A DNA stretch of 64,000 nt from HXMU1420-13 sp965228545. Lineage in GTDB: Bacteria; Bacteroidota; Rhodothermia; Balneolales; Balneolaceae. The position numbers and the translations under genes are program-made. The DNA is taken from NCBI GenBank assembly GCA_965228545.1, contig OZ245822.1, positions 2,976,001-3,040,000 of the forward strand, read 5' to 3'. Within the stretch, counting starts at the first letter, position 1, and each line of letters opens with the position of its first letter. The notes beneath the pieces were generated by a model that was not told the DNA's origin, ran no database searches, and worked only from the letters and a program-made list of their open reading frames with translations. Of the stretch, positions 40,653 to 48,916 are shown in pieces.

Positions 40653-43271
40653 CTATTTGATTAACTGCATTTTAATGGATTTGCTGAAGACCTCACCGGA
40701 TAGCCCAATGGCTTCCATTTGAGCTACATACACTCCCGAAGGTAAAGAAGAAGCGTCAAAATTGTAGGTGTGGAATCCTGCATTAAGATTATCACCCACC
40801 AATATGGTAACTTTTTGGCCCATTATATTATATACAGTCAGTGACACCTGCGCTTGTTCTGGTAGCTCAAAGGCTAAGTTTGTACTTGGGTTAAATGGGT
40901 TGGGGTAGTTTTGAGTAATGTCAAAGTTTACTGGTACTGAGTGAGGGACAGTTTTCAATGGATTACAAGGTGGAAATGGGCATGATATTACATCAATGAA
41001 AATAATATCGTTGCCAGATGGGCATACACCAGAACAACTGCTTTCAGTAGCATTCAGATTTAACCACATTTCTTGATTCACAATTTGGGAATAAGATGAG
41101 CCTGTACCGACCTGTGTCCATGGACCACTGCCGCTATTGTAACTACGATACCACTTTAAATTATAAGGAGCTTGACCACCTGAAGCTGTACCTGACCAAT
41201 ATCCAAAACCTCCAGGAGAATAAACGCTACCTCCAGATATGTTTACAGTAAGTGGTCCAAATACAATTTCTGGTGCATCTGCTGATTCACCTGAAGAGTT
41301 ATAGCTTGAAACTTTATATGTGGTCACAGAACTTGGGTTTGAGACAGTATAGGAAGTAGCTAATGATACCTGACCAATATATTGCCAGTTAGATCCGCTT
41401 TTCTTGTAAATATTATACCCCGATTCAAAGTTATTATAAGATCCGGAAGAATAACTAGATGAGTTCCAGTTAATGGTTGTTGTTGTACTACCCTCTGTAG
41501 CCTCTAAATTTTTTACTTGTGCGGGTTTCATTTTAGTAGACGGTAACGCATACAAATCGTCAAACATGAAACTGTGTAATTTATCAACTGAGGTTATTTC
41601 TTCTGTTGCTAAGCCGGATTTGAAATGTGAATTGTAGTTGAAAATGGATTCATTTCCGGGTGCACTTACTAACGTTCGCATTTTTTCAAAGACTCTTTCA
41701 GATTTACCTCGGATATCATCATTATCATTAGAATCATATGTACTTGCTAAAAATTCTGTGTCTTCTACATTATCGTAAAGGTTCCATAAGTAGGCAGAAA
41801 AAGCAGCTGCAGACTTGCCAAATGATGGTGCACTAGGTGAAGCATAGTTAATTCCAGCGTAGCGGTAGGGAGATGTAACAAAAGCATCCTCTTCCGGATT
41901 ATCTTCATCCTGTTCAAAGTCATCATCATATTGTTTGTTACCATAATTTCTAGCGGCAAAAGAATAAAAAATTGCAAAACCTTCTTGTAATGCATCTTTG
42001 GCTCCATTCCATTTAGAGTCATTTGTCCACATTCGATAATTAGTCCAATGCCCATATTCATGAGAAACTGTAGAAAAATCTATACAGTTTGGATCTATAT
42101 CTATGGATTGATTCCAACCCTGCAAGAAAGAATAGGAATTTGTAAATAATCCGCATGATGAAATATCGGCTATTCTAGTTGGAATGGCTGGTACGGAAAA
42201 AGTCATGCTACCATCATAGAGTTCTTCTAAAAACTCCTTTGAAATCATGGAGTAACGAAGTACCTGACCATGATTTGAATTAATTTGTCCATTCTGAATT
42301 ACAGAAATATTGGTTTGGCCTGGTGAAATAGAAACCTCTAATCCTTCAGATTCATTAAAATAAGCTGTATAACCAGAGCCACCATACGAAATGTATCCAT
42401 CCTGAGGAGCGGGCATAATAGCTGCGTTATTTGAAGTATTCAAAAGTACAATGAATTCATTATATGCACTCAAGTCTCCACTAAAAGAGAAGTTGAATGA
42501 AAAGTTACCTTGCTCGTCTAAAATATCATAATGCACATGCTGTTGGTCTCCACTAACTGGGTGGTACCAGGTATTTGGGTTGTTGCTATTACGAAACCAA
42601 AGTACTACATCATTTCCGTATACACCTTTATATGTATATTCTGGAAATCCTTTGTAGAATCTAATTTTCCCACTTACAGAAACCGAATAGTTTAGAATGG
42701 ATTGGGTTTGTGCATTAACAACTTTGCTTTTTGTTGCATATGGATTTTCCCCAATGAAGGTCTGGATATCCGTTCCAATGGTAAGAGGTTGTCTTTTTGT
42801 TTCAGTTTTCGGGCTAAAAATCTCAAACTCATTTTCGGCAGAATATATCTTTATGTGTTCACTTACCGAACGGCTATATCCGTTAGGAGCATCCGGTACC
42901 GAAAATTGAATTTCGTACATACCATTGCCATTTTCATGCGCTTGAACCTCAATCTTCTGGGTCTGAACGCGGTTTTTTGTTAACTTATCGGATATTGTTT
43001 GACTCTTAACTTCAGTTGCTCTATTGTTGAAATTTGCATGATTTGGTAAATGAATTGAGAAGTTTGACTCGGCATCAACCATAGATTTGTAGCGCACTAG
43101 CAAAGTAAAAGTATCTCCTTTTTTAGCTTCTCCAAGTACCTTAATCTCCATGATTTCAACTGGTACTTTTTTCGACAAGCTTTGGTGTTGAGCTATGGAA
43201 GAATAAGAAGCCATAGCATTAAGCAATATCAAAATTGCCGTTGTTTTTTTGAGGATGTTTGACGCATACAT
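40653..43271 (-). CDS. Secreted zinc metalloprotease-like protein with T9SS sorting domain
   Basis: 872 residues. A signal peptide (MASYSSIAQ cut region near residue 27) is followed by beta-rich domains, then the zincin motif HEYGHWTN near residue 404 with a downstream Glu candidate in LQEGFAIFYSF. A fibronectin type III domain follows (VKNLEATEGSTTTTINW, TYKVSSYNSSGESADAPE), then a beta domain. The C-terminus is a type A T9SS signal: NYPNPFNPSTNLAFELPEQA and VSLTVYNIMGQKV, ending YVAQMEAIG...KSIKMQLIK. The protein is thus predicted to cross the outer membrane by T9SS and stay on or leave the surface. The substrate is unknown. It lies 13 bp after a lipoprotein gene, probably one operon. Confidence 0.85.
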   Translation of the reverse strand: MYASNILKKTTAILILLNAMASYSSIAQHQSLSKKVPVEIMEIKVLGEAKKGDTFTLLVRYKSMVDAESNFSIHLPNHANFNNRATEVKSQTISDKLTKNRVQTQKIEVQAHENGNGMYEIQFSVPDAPNGYSRSVSEHIKIYSAENEFEIFSPKTETKRQPLTIGTDIQTFIGENPYATKSKVVNAQTQSILNYSVSVSGKIRFYKGFPEYTYKGVYGNDVVLWFRNSNNPNTWYHPVSGDQQHVHYDILDEQGNFSFNFSFSGDLSAYNEFIVLLNTSNNAAIMPAPQDGYISYGGSGYTAYFNESEGLEVSISPGQTNISVIQNGQINSNHGQVLRYSMISKEFLEELYDGSMTFSVPAIPTRIADISSCGLFTNSYSFLQGWNQSIDIDPNCIDFSTVSHEYGHWTNYRMWTNDSKWNGAKDALQEGFAIFYSFAARNYGNKQYDDDFEQDEDNPEEDAFVTSPYRYAGINYASPSAPSFGKSAAAFSAYLWNLYDNVEDTEFLASTYDSNDNDDIRGKSERVFEKMRTLVSAPGNESIFNYNSHFKSGLATEEITSVDKLHSFMFDDLYALPSTKMKPAQVKNLEATEGSTTTTINWNSSSYSSGSYNNFESGYNIYKKSGSNWQYIGQVSLATSYTVSNPSSVTTYKVSSYNSSGESADAPEIVFGPLTVNISGGSVYSPGGFGYWSGTASGGQAPYNLKWYRSYNSGSGPWTQVGTGSSYSQIVNQEMWLNLNATESSCSGVCPSGNDIIFIDVISCPFPPCNPLKTVPHSVPVNFDITQNYPNPFNPSTNLAFELPEQAQVSLTVYNIMGQKVTILVGDNLNAGFHTYNFDASSLPSGVYVAQMEAIGLSGEVFSKSIKMQLIK

Positions 43272-43284
43272 GTTTTCTTCTTGT

Positions 43285-44352
43285 TTATTTATAGTTTTGC
43301 GGATCGTTTACATTTTTAAGCAGGTATAATGAATAATCTCCTTTTGAACCGCTGGGCATAAACAGTTCACCGCTTCCATATATGATATGCTGCCCATCAG
43401 AGCTCCAGGTGGGAGCAAATTGTACCGAGCGCATGGAATTTCCTTTAGTTGTATTAACATCCAAAATTTTTTTGGTACGCGAAGGAAGTTCAATAATGCC
43501 TATCTCACTATCATCATTTGTTACCCTGGAAAGCGAATTAAGTGGGAAATTACAATACAGAATACGATTACCAGACGGGTTATAGCGTAGCCATAAACCA
43601 AGCCGAACAAAAGACATATCAAACTCTGTAGCAAAAGTGTCAGCTTGTTGGGTGTTGAGGTTGTACTCTATAATTTGCGGAGTTTGAGGTACCTTAGGAT
43701 TGGTAAACGAGGCCCGAACACTAGGATAAATTAGTTTGGAGTTATCAGGAGACAAGTCAAAGCCATTAATAACTTCGGAAGGTCCGATTTCAGCGCGATG
43801 GCGGAGTAACAGGCTGTCGGAATTTGTGGTTTTATCATATAAGTAATATCCGGCTTGTACCCCTTCCTCATTCCCGTAGCTGTAATACACCAATTTGGAG
43901 TCATCACCATGCCAATACACAGCAGAGGAAATGTTGTAGGAGGAACTTTTTATTTGAATTAAGTCTCTACTATCAAGTATATATTCATATAAAGACCCAA
44001 CAGAAACATCACCAAAAACTGACTTTACAAAAAACAATTTATCATTTGTAGTATTGAGCCCAATATTAAAACCAATACCAATAGGGTTTTCAAAATGAGA
44101 AGCAATATCCATTCCGATATTGGAGCGATCAATAATATGATAAGACGAATCTATTTGAAATAAGGTAATCGGACCTGTAGTGACAATTGTGTTTTCAAAG
44201 TGCAATCCTTGAAAGTAATTGCCAGATATTAAATCATCACCACAACAATCTATTATCTTAATGATGTTAGGATTAATAACATGGAGATCATCCGGTTCAG
44301 TCCCACAAGAAGAAAAAAGAATGATTATTAGAAAAAAAATTGAGTTATTCAT
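43285..44352 (-). CDS. Beta-propeller (PD40-like) lipoprotein
   Basis: 355 residues with a lipoprotein signal ending LFSSC (Cys at residue 16). Repeats with the pattern of PD40/WD40-like blades follow (FDLSPDNSKLIYPS, LRYNPSGNRILYCNF, FAPTWSSDGQHIIYGSGE), as in TolB and DPP-IV propellers. It is probably surface or periplasmic and binds protein or carbohydrate. It lies just upstream of the T9SS-exported protease on the same strand and may act with it. No enzyme motif was found. Confidence 0.75.
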   Translation of the reverse strand: MNNSIFFLIIILFSSCGTEPDDLHVINPNIIKIIDCCGDDLISGNYFQGLHFENTIVTTGPITLFQIDSSYHIIDRSNIGMDIASHFENPIGIGFNIGLNTTNDKLFFVKSVFGDVSVGSLYEYILDSRDLIQIKSSSYNISSAVYWHGDDSKLVYYSYGNEEGVQAGYYLYDKTTNSDSLLLRHRAEIGPSEVINGFDLSPDNSKLIYPSVRASFTNPKVPQTPQIIEYNLNTQQADTFATEFDMSFVRLGLWLRYNPSGNRILYCNFPLNSLSRVTNDDSEIGIIELPSRTKKILDVNTTKGNSMRSVQFAPTWSSDGQHIIYGSGELFMPSGSKGDYSLYLLKNVNDPQNYK

Positions 44353-44587
44353 TATGTCTTAGATCAGATACTGAATTATAGACTAAATAGATGTATTTTT
44401 TAAAAGCTGAGCAATAAGTGATTTCGCAAATAGACAGATTCAAATTTATATCCGGTGTCTCTTTTTGCTGTACTAAATAAAGATGATAATTCAGGGATAT
44501 TGTTACAACTAAGATTCTGTTTTATTTTTTTGAAGGAGTAACTGATTTTAGGAATCTTCTTAACCTCCAATTCTAATAAGTGTTTAA

Positions 44588-44678
44588 CAGCCTTCAAAAA
44601 AACGGACATGAAATGCTGCGGTTTGTATATGATGAGCTGCGCATTATGCAGTTGTATTATGTGGCTAGTCAGAAGTAG
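44588..44678 (+). pseudogene. Duplicated 3' fragment of recQ
   Basis: The segment reads AGCCTTCAAAAAAACGGACA and goes on with TGAAATGCTGCGGTTTGTAT, closely matching the last ~120 bp of recQ (from about 40436). It has a small indel after CAAAAAA and a clean 27-bp deletion between two GAxGAG words. It ends with its own TAG at the same place as recQ. No upstream recQ sequence is visible. The fragment and the real recQ end frame the 4-kb protease/lipoprotein pair. Confidence 0.85.
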
Positions 44679-44718
44679 GAAGGGCACTTAGGGACTGAGG
44701 CACAAAGTTGCTCATTTC

Positions 44719-44775
44719 TAGTTCAAGCGTCCGCTTGGACTGATCAGAATATCGCACAAGCGAACGCTTGCGCTA
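44719..44775. repeat. REP-like palindromic repeats, copy 2
   Basis: Boxes TTCAAGCGTCCGCTTGGAC (near 44721-44739) and CACAAGCGAACGCTTGCGC (near 44755-44773) are both palindromic and 11 bp apart. They match, as reverse complement and in order, the pair at 2081-2163. The 458-bp gap 44353-44810 otherwise contains the recQ fragment and nothing else recognised. Confidence 0.7.
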
Positions 44776-44810
44776 AAAGGCAAAGATTCGAATAGTCACA
44801 TGCCTATAGA

Positions 44811-45371
44811 TCAAAAACGAAATCCAACCTGCAATCCAGCCAATAAAATCGCTCCTTCACCTACCGGTTCACCTTCGGTGTTAATATTGATTTCATAACC
44901 TAGATTTACCGAGGGTTTCAAAAAGAAAGAACCTGTTAGTGGGATTTGATATGCGAACCCTATCGTTGGCTGTAGCACGGTTACTTTTGTAGCTCCATCA
45001 AAACGGTTCTCAAAACAGGGCGGAACTATCGGGCAAACGGTATCGAAATTGGTCCAGTCGATATCCAGAAACCATAAATCAGAGCGGATAACTAGCGATA
45101 GTCGCTCGTAATTTGAATTTGAGAATTCAACGCCGGCGCCAAAACCGTAACCTCGCCCTTCTTCATGATCCTGAACTCCCCAATCTCTTCGATTGGTAAC
45201 ATTTAAACCGGTTCGGGCAAAGGCATGAACCGAAGCTGTGATTGGCAGATCTAATCGGAGCGAATGTATAGATCCGGCGGGGTAGATTTGCGATTCCACG
45301 GAAAGTGAGGATTGAGCAAAAGTGGGAGCACTCAAAAGCAAAAATAGGATAAGGTGTAGGCTAGTTTTCAT
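44811..45371 (-). CDS. Outer-membrane beta-barrel-like protein
   Basis: 186 residues with a signal peptide (SLHLILFLLLSAPTFAQ). The rest consists of alternating strands typical of a small barrel (SLRLDLPITASVHAFARTGL, GYGFGAGVEFSNSNYERLSL, VTVLQPTIGFAYQIPLTGSF, ending LLAGLQVGFRF). The last residue is Phe, as needed for outer-membrane assembly. Two cysteines (CPIVPPC) may form a disulfide. No specific family is assigned. It stands alone, divergent from the E2 gene. Confidence 0.65.
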   Translation of the reverse strand: MKTSLHLILFLLLSAPTFAQSSLSVESQIYPAGSIHSLRLDLPITASVHAFARTGLNVTNRRDWGVQDHEEGRGYGFGAGVEFSNSNYERLSLVIRSDLWFLDIDWTNFDTVCPIVPPCFENRFDGATKVTVLQPTIGFAYQIPLTGSFFLKPSVNLGYEININTEGEPVGEGAILLAGLQVGFRF

Positions 45372-45571
45372 GGAGATTTCAACGGATATGAAATTGAAAA
45401 AGTCTGAGATTGTGAAAATAATTCAAACGGTTTTTTGATGTTAAAAAAAGCGCTTTTCCTAAAGATTTGTGAAAGAACGTGATTTTGAACTAATCAGAAT
45501 TATACGGAACTTTACGCCCCTGTTTATTCGAATAAAAAATGCCGTTGAGGCGCTAAAAAACAAACATTTTT

Positions 45572-47380
45572 ATGGCAAAGGTAGAAGTGGTGATGCCCCA
45601 GATGGGAGAGTCGGTAATGGAAGGAACTGTTATCGAATGGAGCAAAAGTGTAGGCGACACCGTTGAGGTTGATGAAACCCTCCTCGAAATTGCAACCGAT
45701 AAGGTAGATAGCGAGGTGCCTTCCCCCGAAGCAGGAACGCTTGTGGAAATACTGGTGGAAGAAGGCGATACCATCGAAGTAGGAAAACCGATTGCCATTA
45801 TCGAAACCGACGCCGATGCTGCTGGTGATGCAGGAAGTAGTGAGTCTGCATCCGAAGAAAAAGAAGAGGAGCCCGAAGCTGAGGAAGAATCAGCAGAAAC
45901 CGAAAGCGCAGCAGAAAAAAACGAGTCTGCCGATGATGAAGAAGAAGCTAATGAAGGTGATGACGACGGTGAACGCATCGAAGTAGTGATGCCGCAAATG
46001 GGCGAATCGGTAGTGGAAGCCACTGTTATTGAGTGGAGCAAGGAAGTGGGCGATTCTGTGGAAGAAGACGAGACGCTGCTTGAAATTTCTACCGACAAAG
46101 TGGATAGCGAAGTGCCATCACCGGCCAAAGGAACTTTGGTTGAAATTATGGCTCAAGCTGATGAAACTATCGAAGTGGGTCAAACTATTGCCATTATTTC
46201 TACCGGAAGCGGTGGGGCGAAGAAAAAATCGTCTTCAAAATCTGCTCCCAAAAAAGAAGAGAAGAAGTCGGAGTCTGATTCTGATAAAACTTCGGGAATG
46301 ACCAAAGAAGACATCGCTCAAATGACTCCCGAGCAGTTGATGTCGGGCGGAAGCTCACCGAATGGAGAGGATGGAATTCCGAGAACCAGTTCAGACGGGA
46401 AGTTTTTCTCGCCACTTGTCCGATCGATTGCCAAAGAAGAAGGCATTTCGGTGCAGGAATTGGAAAGCATCGAAGGAACAGGGCAAGGCGGGCGCGTTTC
46501 TAAAAAGGATATTCTCAATTACGTTGAAAATCGAGCGGAAGAAAAAACGAAATCCACCGGTTCGACTTCAACCATGACGAAACCACAACCGAAATCAGAC
46601 GCTCCAAAAGACAAAGAAGCGATTTCTGCCGGACAGTTGGATGTTTCGAAGCAGATTACCGGCGATGTTGAGATTGTGAAAATGGATCGCATGCGCAAAA
46701 TGATTGCGAAGCACATGGTGGAATCGAAGCAGACTTCTGCCCACGTTACTACCTTTGCCGAAGTAGATGTGACCAACATGGTGAACTGGAGAAACGCCAA
46801 TAAAAACGAATTCCAGAAGAAAACCGGTGTGAAACTTACTTTTACGCCTTTGTTTGTGGAAGCCATCATTAAAGCGATGCTGGAATATCCAATGATGAAC
46901 AGCTCGGTAGTTGGCGATGAAATCCACATCAAAAAAGATATCAATTTCGGTATCGCGGTAGCTCTTGGTAGCGGCGGCGAGGGTGGTTTGATTGTTCCCG
47001 TGATGAAAAAAGCCCAGCAGAAAAATCTGGTTGGTCTTGCCGAATCGGTGAACGAAGTAGCTGCTAAAGCCCGAAGCAAAAAACTAAGTCCGGATGATTT
47101 AGTAGGCGGAACCATCACCCTTACCAACTATGGAAGCGTAGGTAATTTGATGGGAACTCCGATTATCAGTCAGCCTCAGGTGGCCATTTTAGGAACTGGC
47201 GCGATTGTAAAACGTCCTGTTGTGATGGAAACTCCGCAAGGAGATGTAATTGCGATCCGACATATGATGTATTTAAGCATGAGCTACGATCACCGTATTA
47301 TTGACGGTGCACACGGTGGTGCTTTTGTGAATCGAGTGAAGCAGATTCTGGAAGATTTCGATACAGATCGTTCGGTTTAA
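45572..47380 (+). CDS. 2-oxo acid dehydrogenase E2 component, two lipoyl domains
   Basis: 602-residue dihydrolipoyllysine acyltransferase core of a pyruvate, 2-oxoglutarate or branched-chain dehydrogenase complex. Two near-identical lipoyl domains (PQMGESVMEGTVIEWSK and PQMGESVVEATVIEWSKEV) each have the lipoyl-lysine in TDKVDSEVP, and an acidic linker separates them. An E3-binding domain follows (FFSPLVRSIAKEEGISVQEL), then the catalytic domain ending SYDHRIIDGAHGGAF, with the HxxxDG active site. The substrate class cannot be settled; SSHVTTF-like and VNWRN signatures resemble branched-chain or 2-oxoglutarate types. It is alone in its operon, so E1 and E3 lie elsewhere. Confidence 0.92.
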   Translation: MAKVEVVMPQMGESVMEGTVIEWSKSVGDTVEVDETLLEIATDKVDSEVPSPEAGTLVEILVEEGDTIEVGKPIAIIETDADAAGDAGSSESASEEKEEEPEAEEESAETESAAEKNESADDEEEANEGDDDGERIEVVMPQMGESVVEATVIEWSKEVGDSVEEDETLLEISTDKVDSEVPSPAKGTLVEIMAQADETIEVGQTIAIISTGSGGAKKKSSSKSAPKKEEKKSESDSDKTSGMTKEDIAQMTPEQLMSGGSSPNGEDGIPRTSSDGKFFSPLVRSIAKEEGISVQELESIEGTGQGGRVSKKDILNYVENRAEEKTKSTGSTSTMTKPQPKSDAPKDKEAISAGQLDVSKQITGDVEIVKMDRMRKMIAKHMVESKQTSAHVTTFAEVDVTNMVNWRNANKNEFQKKTGVKLTFTPLFVEAIIKAMLEYPMMNSSVVGDEIHIKKDINFGIAVALGSGGEGGLIVPVMKKAQQKNLVGLAESVNEVAAKARSKKLSPDDLVGGTITLTNYGSVGNLMGTPIISQPQVAILGTGAIVKRPVVMETPQGDVIAIRHMMYLSMSYDHRIIDGAHGGAFVNRVKQILEDFDTDRSV

Positions 47381-47404
47381 AGGAAGTTAATCCGGTACTA
47401 ACTT

Positions 47405-47487
47405 TAGTCCAAGCGGACGCTTGAACTAGACAAAGATTGTATTAAAAGTCGATATCAGAATAAACTAGCGCCAGCCTCCGCTGGTGC
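47405..47487. repeat. REP-like palindromic repeats, copy 3
   Basis: TCCAAGCGGACGCTTGAACT (near 47408) is a palindrome of the AAGCGTCCGCTT family. CGCCAGCCTCCGCTGGTGC (near 47469) is a second, diverged hairpin. The spacer has AAAGTCGATATCAGAATAAA, similar to the spacer of copy 1. Confidence 0.65.
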
Positions 47488-47544
47488 AAACAGTCTGGAA
47501 AATTGCTTTAACTGATAATAAGCAGAGTAGTTTTAATAATGATT

Positions 47545-47574
47545 GGAGACGCTAACATCAGCGTCTCTTTTTTT
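47545..47574 (+). terminator. Rho-independent terminator just before panC
   Basis: GAGACGC pairs with GCGTCTC around TAACATCA and is followed by seven T residues. Only seven bases separate it from the panC ATG. It may end the E2 transcript. If the panC message starts upstream of the hairpin, it would act as an attenuator or hide the start site. Confidence 0.85.
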
Positions 47575-47581
47575 GTGAGTG

Positions 47582-48433
47582 ATGAACATATATAAAACCA
47601 TATTAGAAATTCGGGGCGCTGTAAAACAACTTCAGCGTGAAGGTAAAAAAGTAGCCTTTGTTCCAACCATGGGCGCTTTGCACAATGGGCATTTATCGCT
47701 AATCCGAAGAGCAAAAAAGCATGCCGATCACATTGTAGTTTCGATTTATGTAAATCCCGAGCAATTCGGCCCGAATGAAGATTTTGGTTCTTACCCACGT
47801 ACTTTGGAACGCGATTTAGAGTTTTGCCTACAAGAAGGCGTTGGTACTGTTTTCACTCCGGATGATGAGATTATGTATGGTTCGGGCGAGAAGTTTTTTC
47901 GCATCGAAATTGACGTGTTAAATAAATATCTGGACGGTGGTTCTCGTCCGGGCTATTTCCAAGGCATCGCATTGGTGGTGAACAAACTATTCAACATTGT
48001 TCAGCCCGATATTGCCGTTTTCGGACAAAAAGATTACCAACAGTTTCAAATCATACAACAAATGGTGAACGAGTTTAATCATGATTTGGAGTTGGTGATG
48101 GCCCCCATCGAACGGGCCGATGACGGTTTGGCGTTAAGCAGCCGAAATGCCTATTTGAGCGAACAAGAGCGAGCATTGGCACCATTATTGTTTAAGAAAA
48201 TGCAGGAATGTGTCGAAGAAATTCAAGCCGGAGAACTGGAGCCAGAATCCTTATTTAAAGCCACACAAAATGAGTTGGAAGCAAAAGGATTCAAAAATGA
48301 TTATTTTAGCACGTTCTCTATGAATCGAATGGAGCCGATTGCCACATTAATCAAGGGAGAAACCTATGTGCTGGCAACGGCTGTATATCTGGGAAGAACC
48401 AGACTAATTGATAATATTATTTTTGAGTGCTGA
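47582..48433 (+). CDS. panC: Pantothenate synthetase (pantoate-beta-alanine ligase)
   Basis: ATP-dependent ligation of pantoate and beta-alanine to pantothenate (vitamin B5). About 283 residues. The HIGH-type adenylylation motif is PTMGALHNGHLSLIRRAK, VSIYVNPEQFGPNEDF is the pantoate region, GQKDYQQFQIIQQM is the beta-alanine/adenylate segment and ALSSRNAYLS replaces KMSKS. ATG at 47582 is preferred over the adjacent GTG at 47579. A strong terminator lies 7 bp upstream. It is separated by three bases from panD, so the two steps are co-transcribed. Confidence 0.96.
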   Translation: MNIYKTILEIRGAVKQLQREGKKVAFVPTMGALHNGHLSLIRRAKKHADHIVVSIYVNPEQFGPNEDFGSYPRTLERDLEFCLQEGVGTVFTPDDEIMYGSGEKFFRIEIDVLNKYLDGGSRPGYFQGIALVVNKLFNIVQPDIAVFGQKDYQQFQIIQQMVNEFNHDLELVMAPIERADDGLALSSRNAYLSEQERALAPLLFKKMQECVEEIQAGELEPESLFKATQNELEAKGFKNDYFSTFSMNRMEPIATLIKGETYVLATAVYLGRTRLIDNIIFEC

Positions 48434-48436
48434 GCA

Positions 48437-48847
48437 ATGAAGCTAACCATGTTTAAATCGAAATTGCACCAGATGGTGGTTACTGAAGCTAACCTTAATT
48501 ACGAGGGAAGCATTACTATTGATCAGGATCTGCTGGATGCCGCACACTTGTTACCATACGAAAAAGTTCAAGTTGTAAATATCACTAATGGATCGCGCCT
48601 CGAAACGTATACCATTCCCGGCGAGCGTGGAAGTAGAGTTTGTTGCATGAATGGAGCGGCAGCGCGCTTAACGCAAGTTGGTGATCGCGTAATCATTATT
48701 TCCTACGCAGAAATGACCCCCGAAGAAGCAGCTGAATACAAACCGCGTACCGTAGTTGTTGACGAAAACAACGATCCTAAATCCATCATCGACTATTCTC
48801 AACCCGAAACTACCTTCGACCTGGCTACAGGACTCGCAGTAAAATAA
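48437..48847 (+). CDS. panD: Aspartate 1-decarboxylase
   Basis: Makes beta-alanine from L-aspartate, feeding PanC. The 136-residue proenzyme cleaves itself between Gly24 and Ser25 in NYEGSITID, forming the pyruvoyl cofactor on Ser25. Further family blocks are LLPYEKVQVVNITNGSRLET, YTIPGERGSRVCCMNGAAAR and GDRVIIISYAEM. It lies three bases after panC and forms a pantothenate operon. There is no separate regulatory signal. Confidence 0.97.
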   Translation: MKLTMFKSKLHQMVVTEANLNYEGSITIDQDLLDAAHLLPYEKVQVVNITNGSRLETYTIPGERGSRVCCMNGAAARLTQVGDRVIIISYAEMTPEEAAEYKPRTVVVDENNDPKSIIDYSQPETTFDLATGLAVK

Positions 48848-48916
48848 TCGGGGTGTTGTTTATTAGTGCGATTGAATGTAACGCCTCAATAAAGGCAGAA
48901 TTAATCTATTTACCGT

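Noticed and set aside
44400..44687. 95-residue frame on the minus strand
   Set aside because: Its first part is antisense to the duplicated recQ fragment, and the rest shows no family features or start context.
45553..46128. Serine-rich 191-residue frame on the minus strand
   Set aside because: It is antisense to the lipoyl domains and acidic linker of the E2 gene, with no signal or domain of its own.
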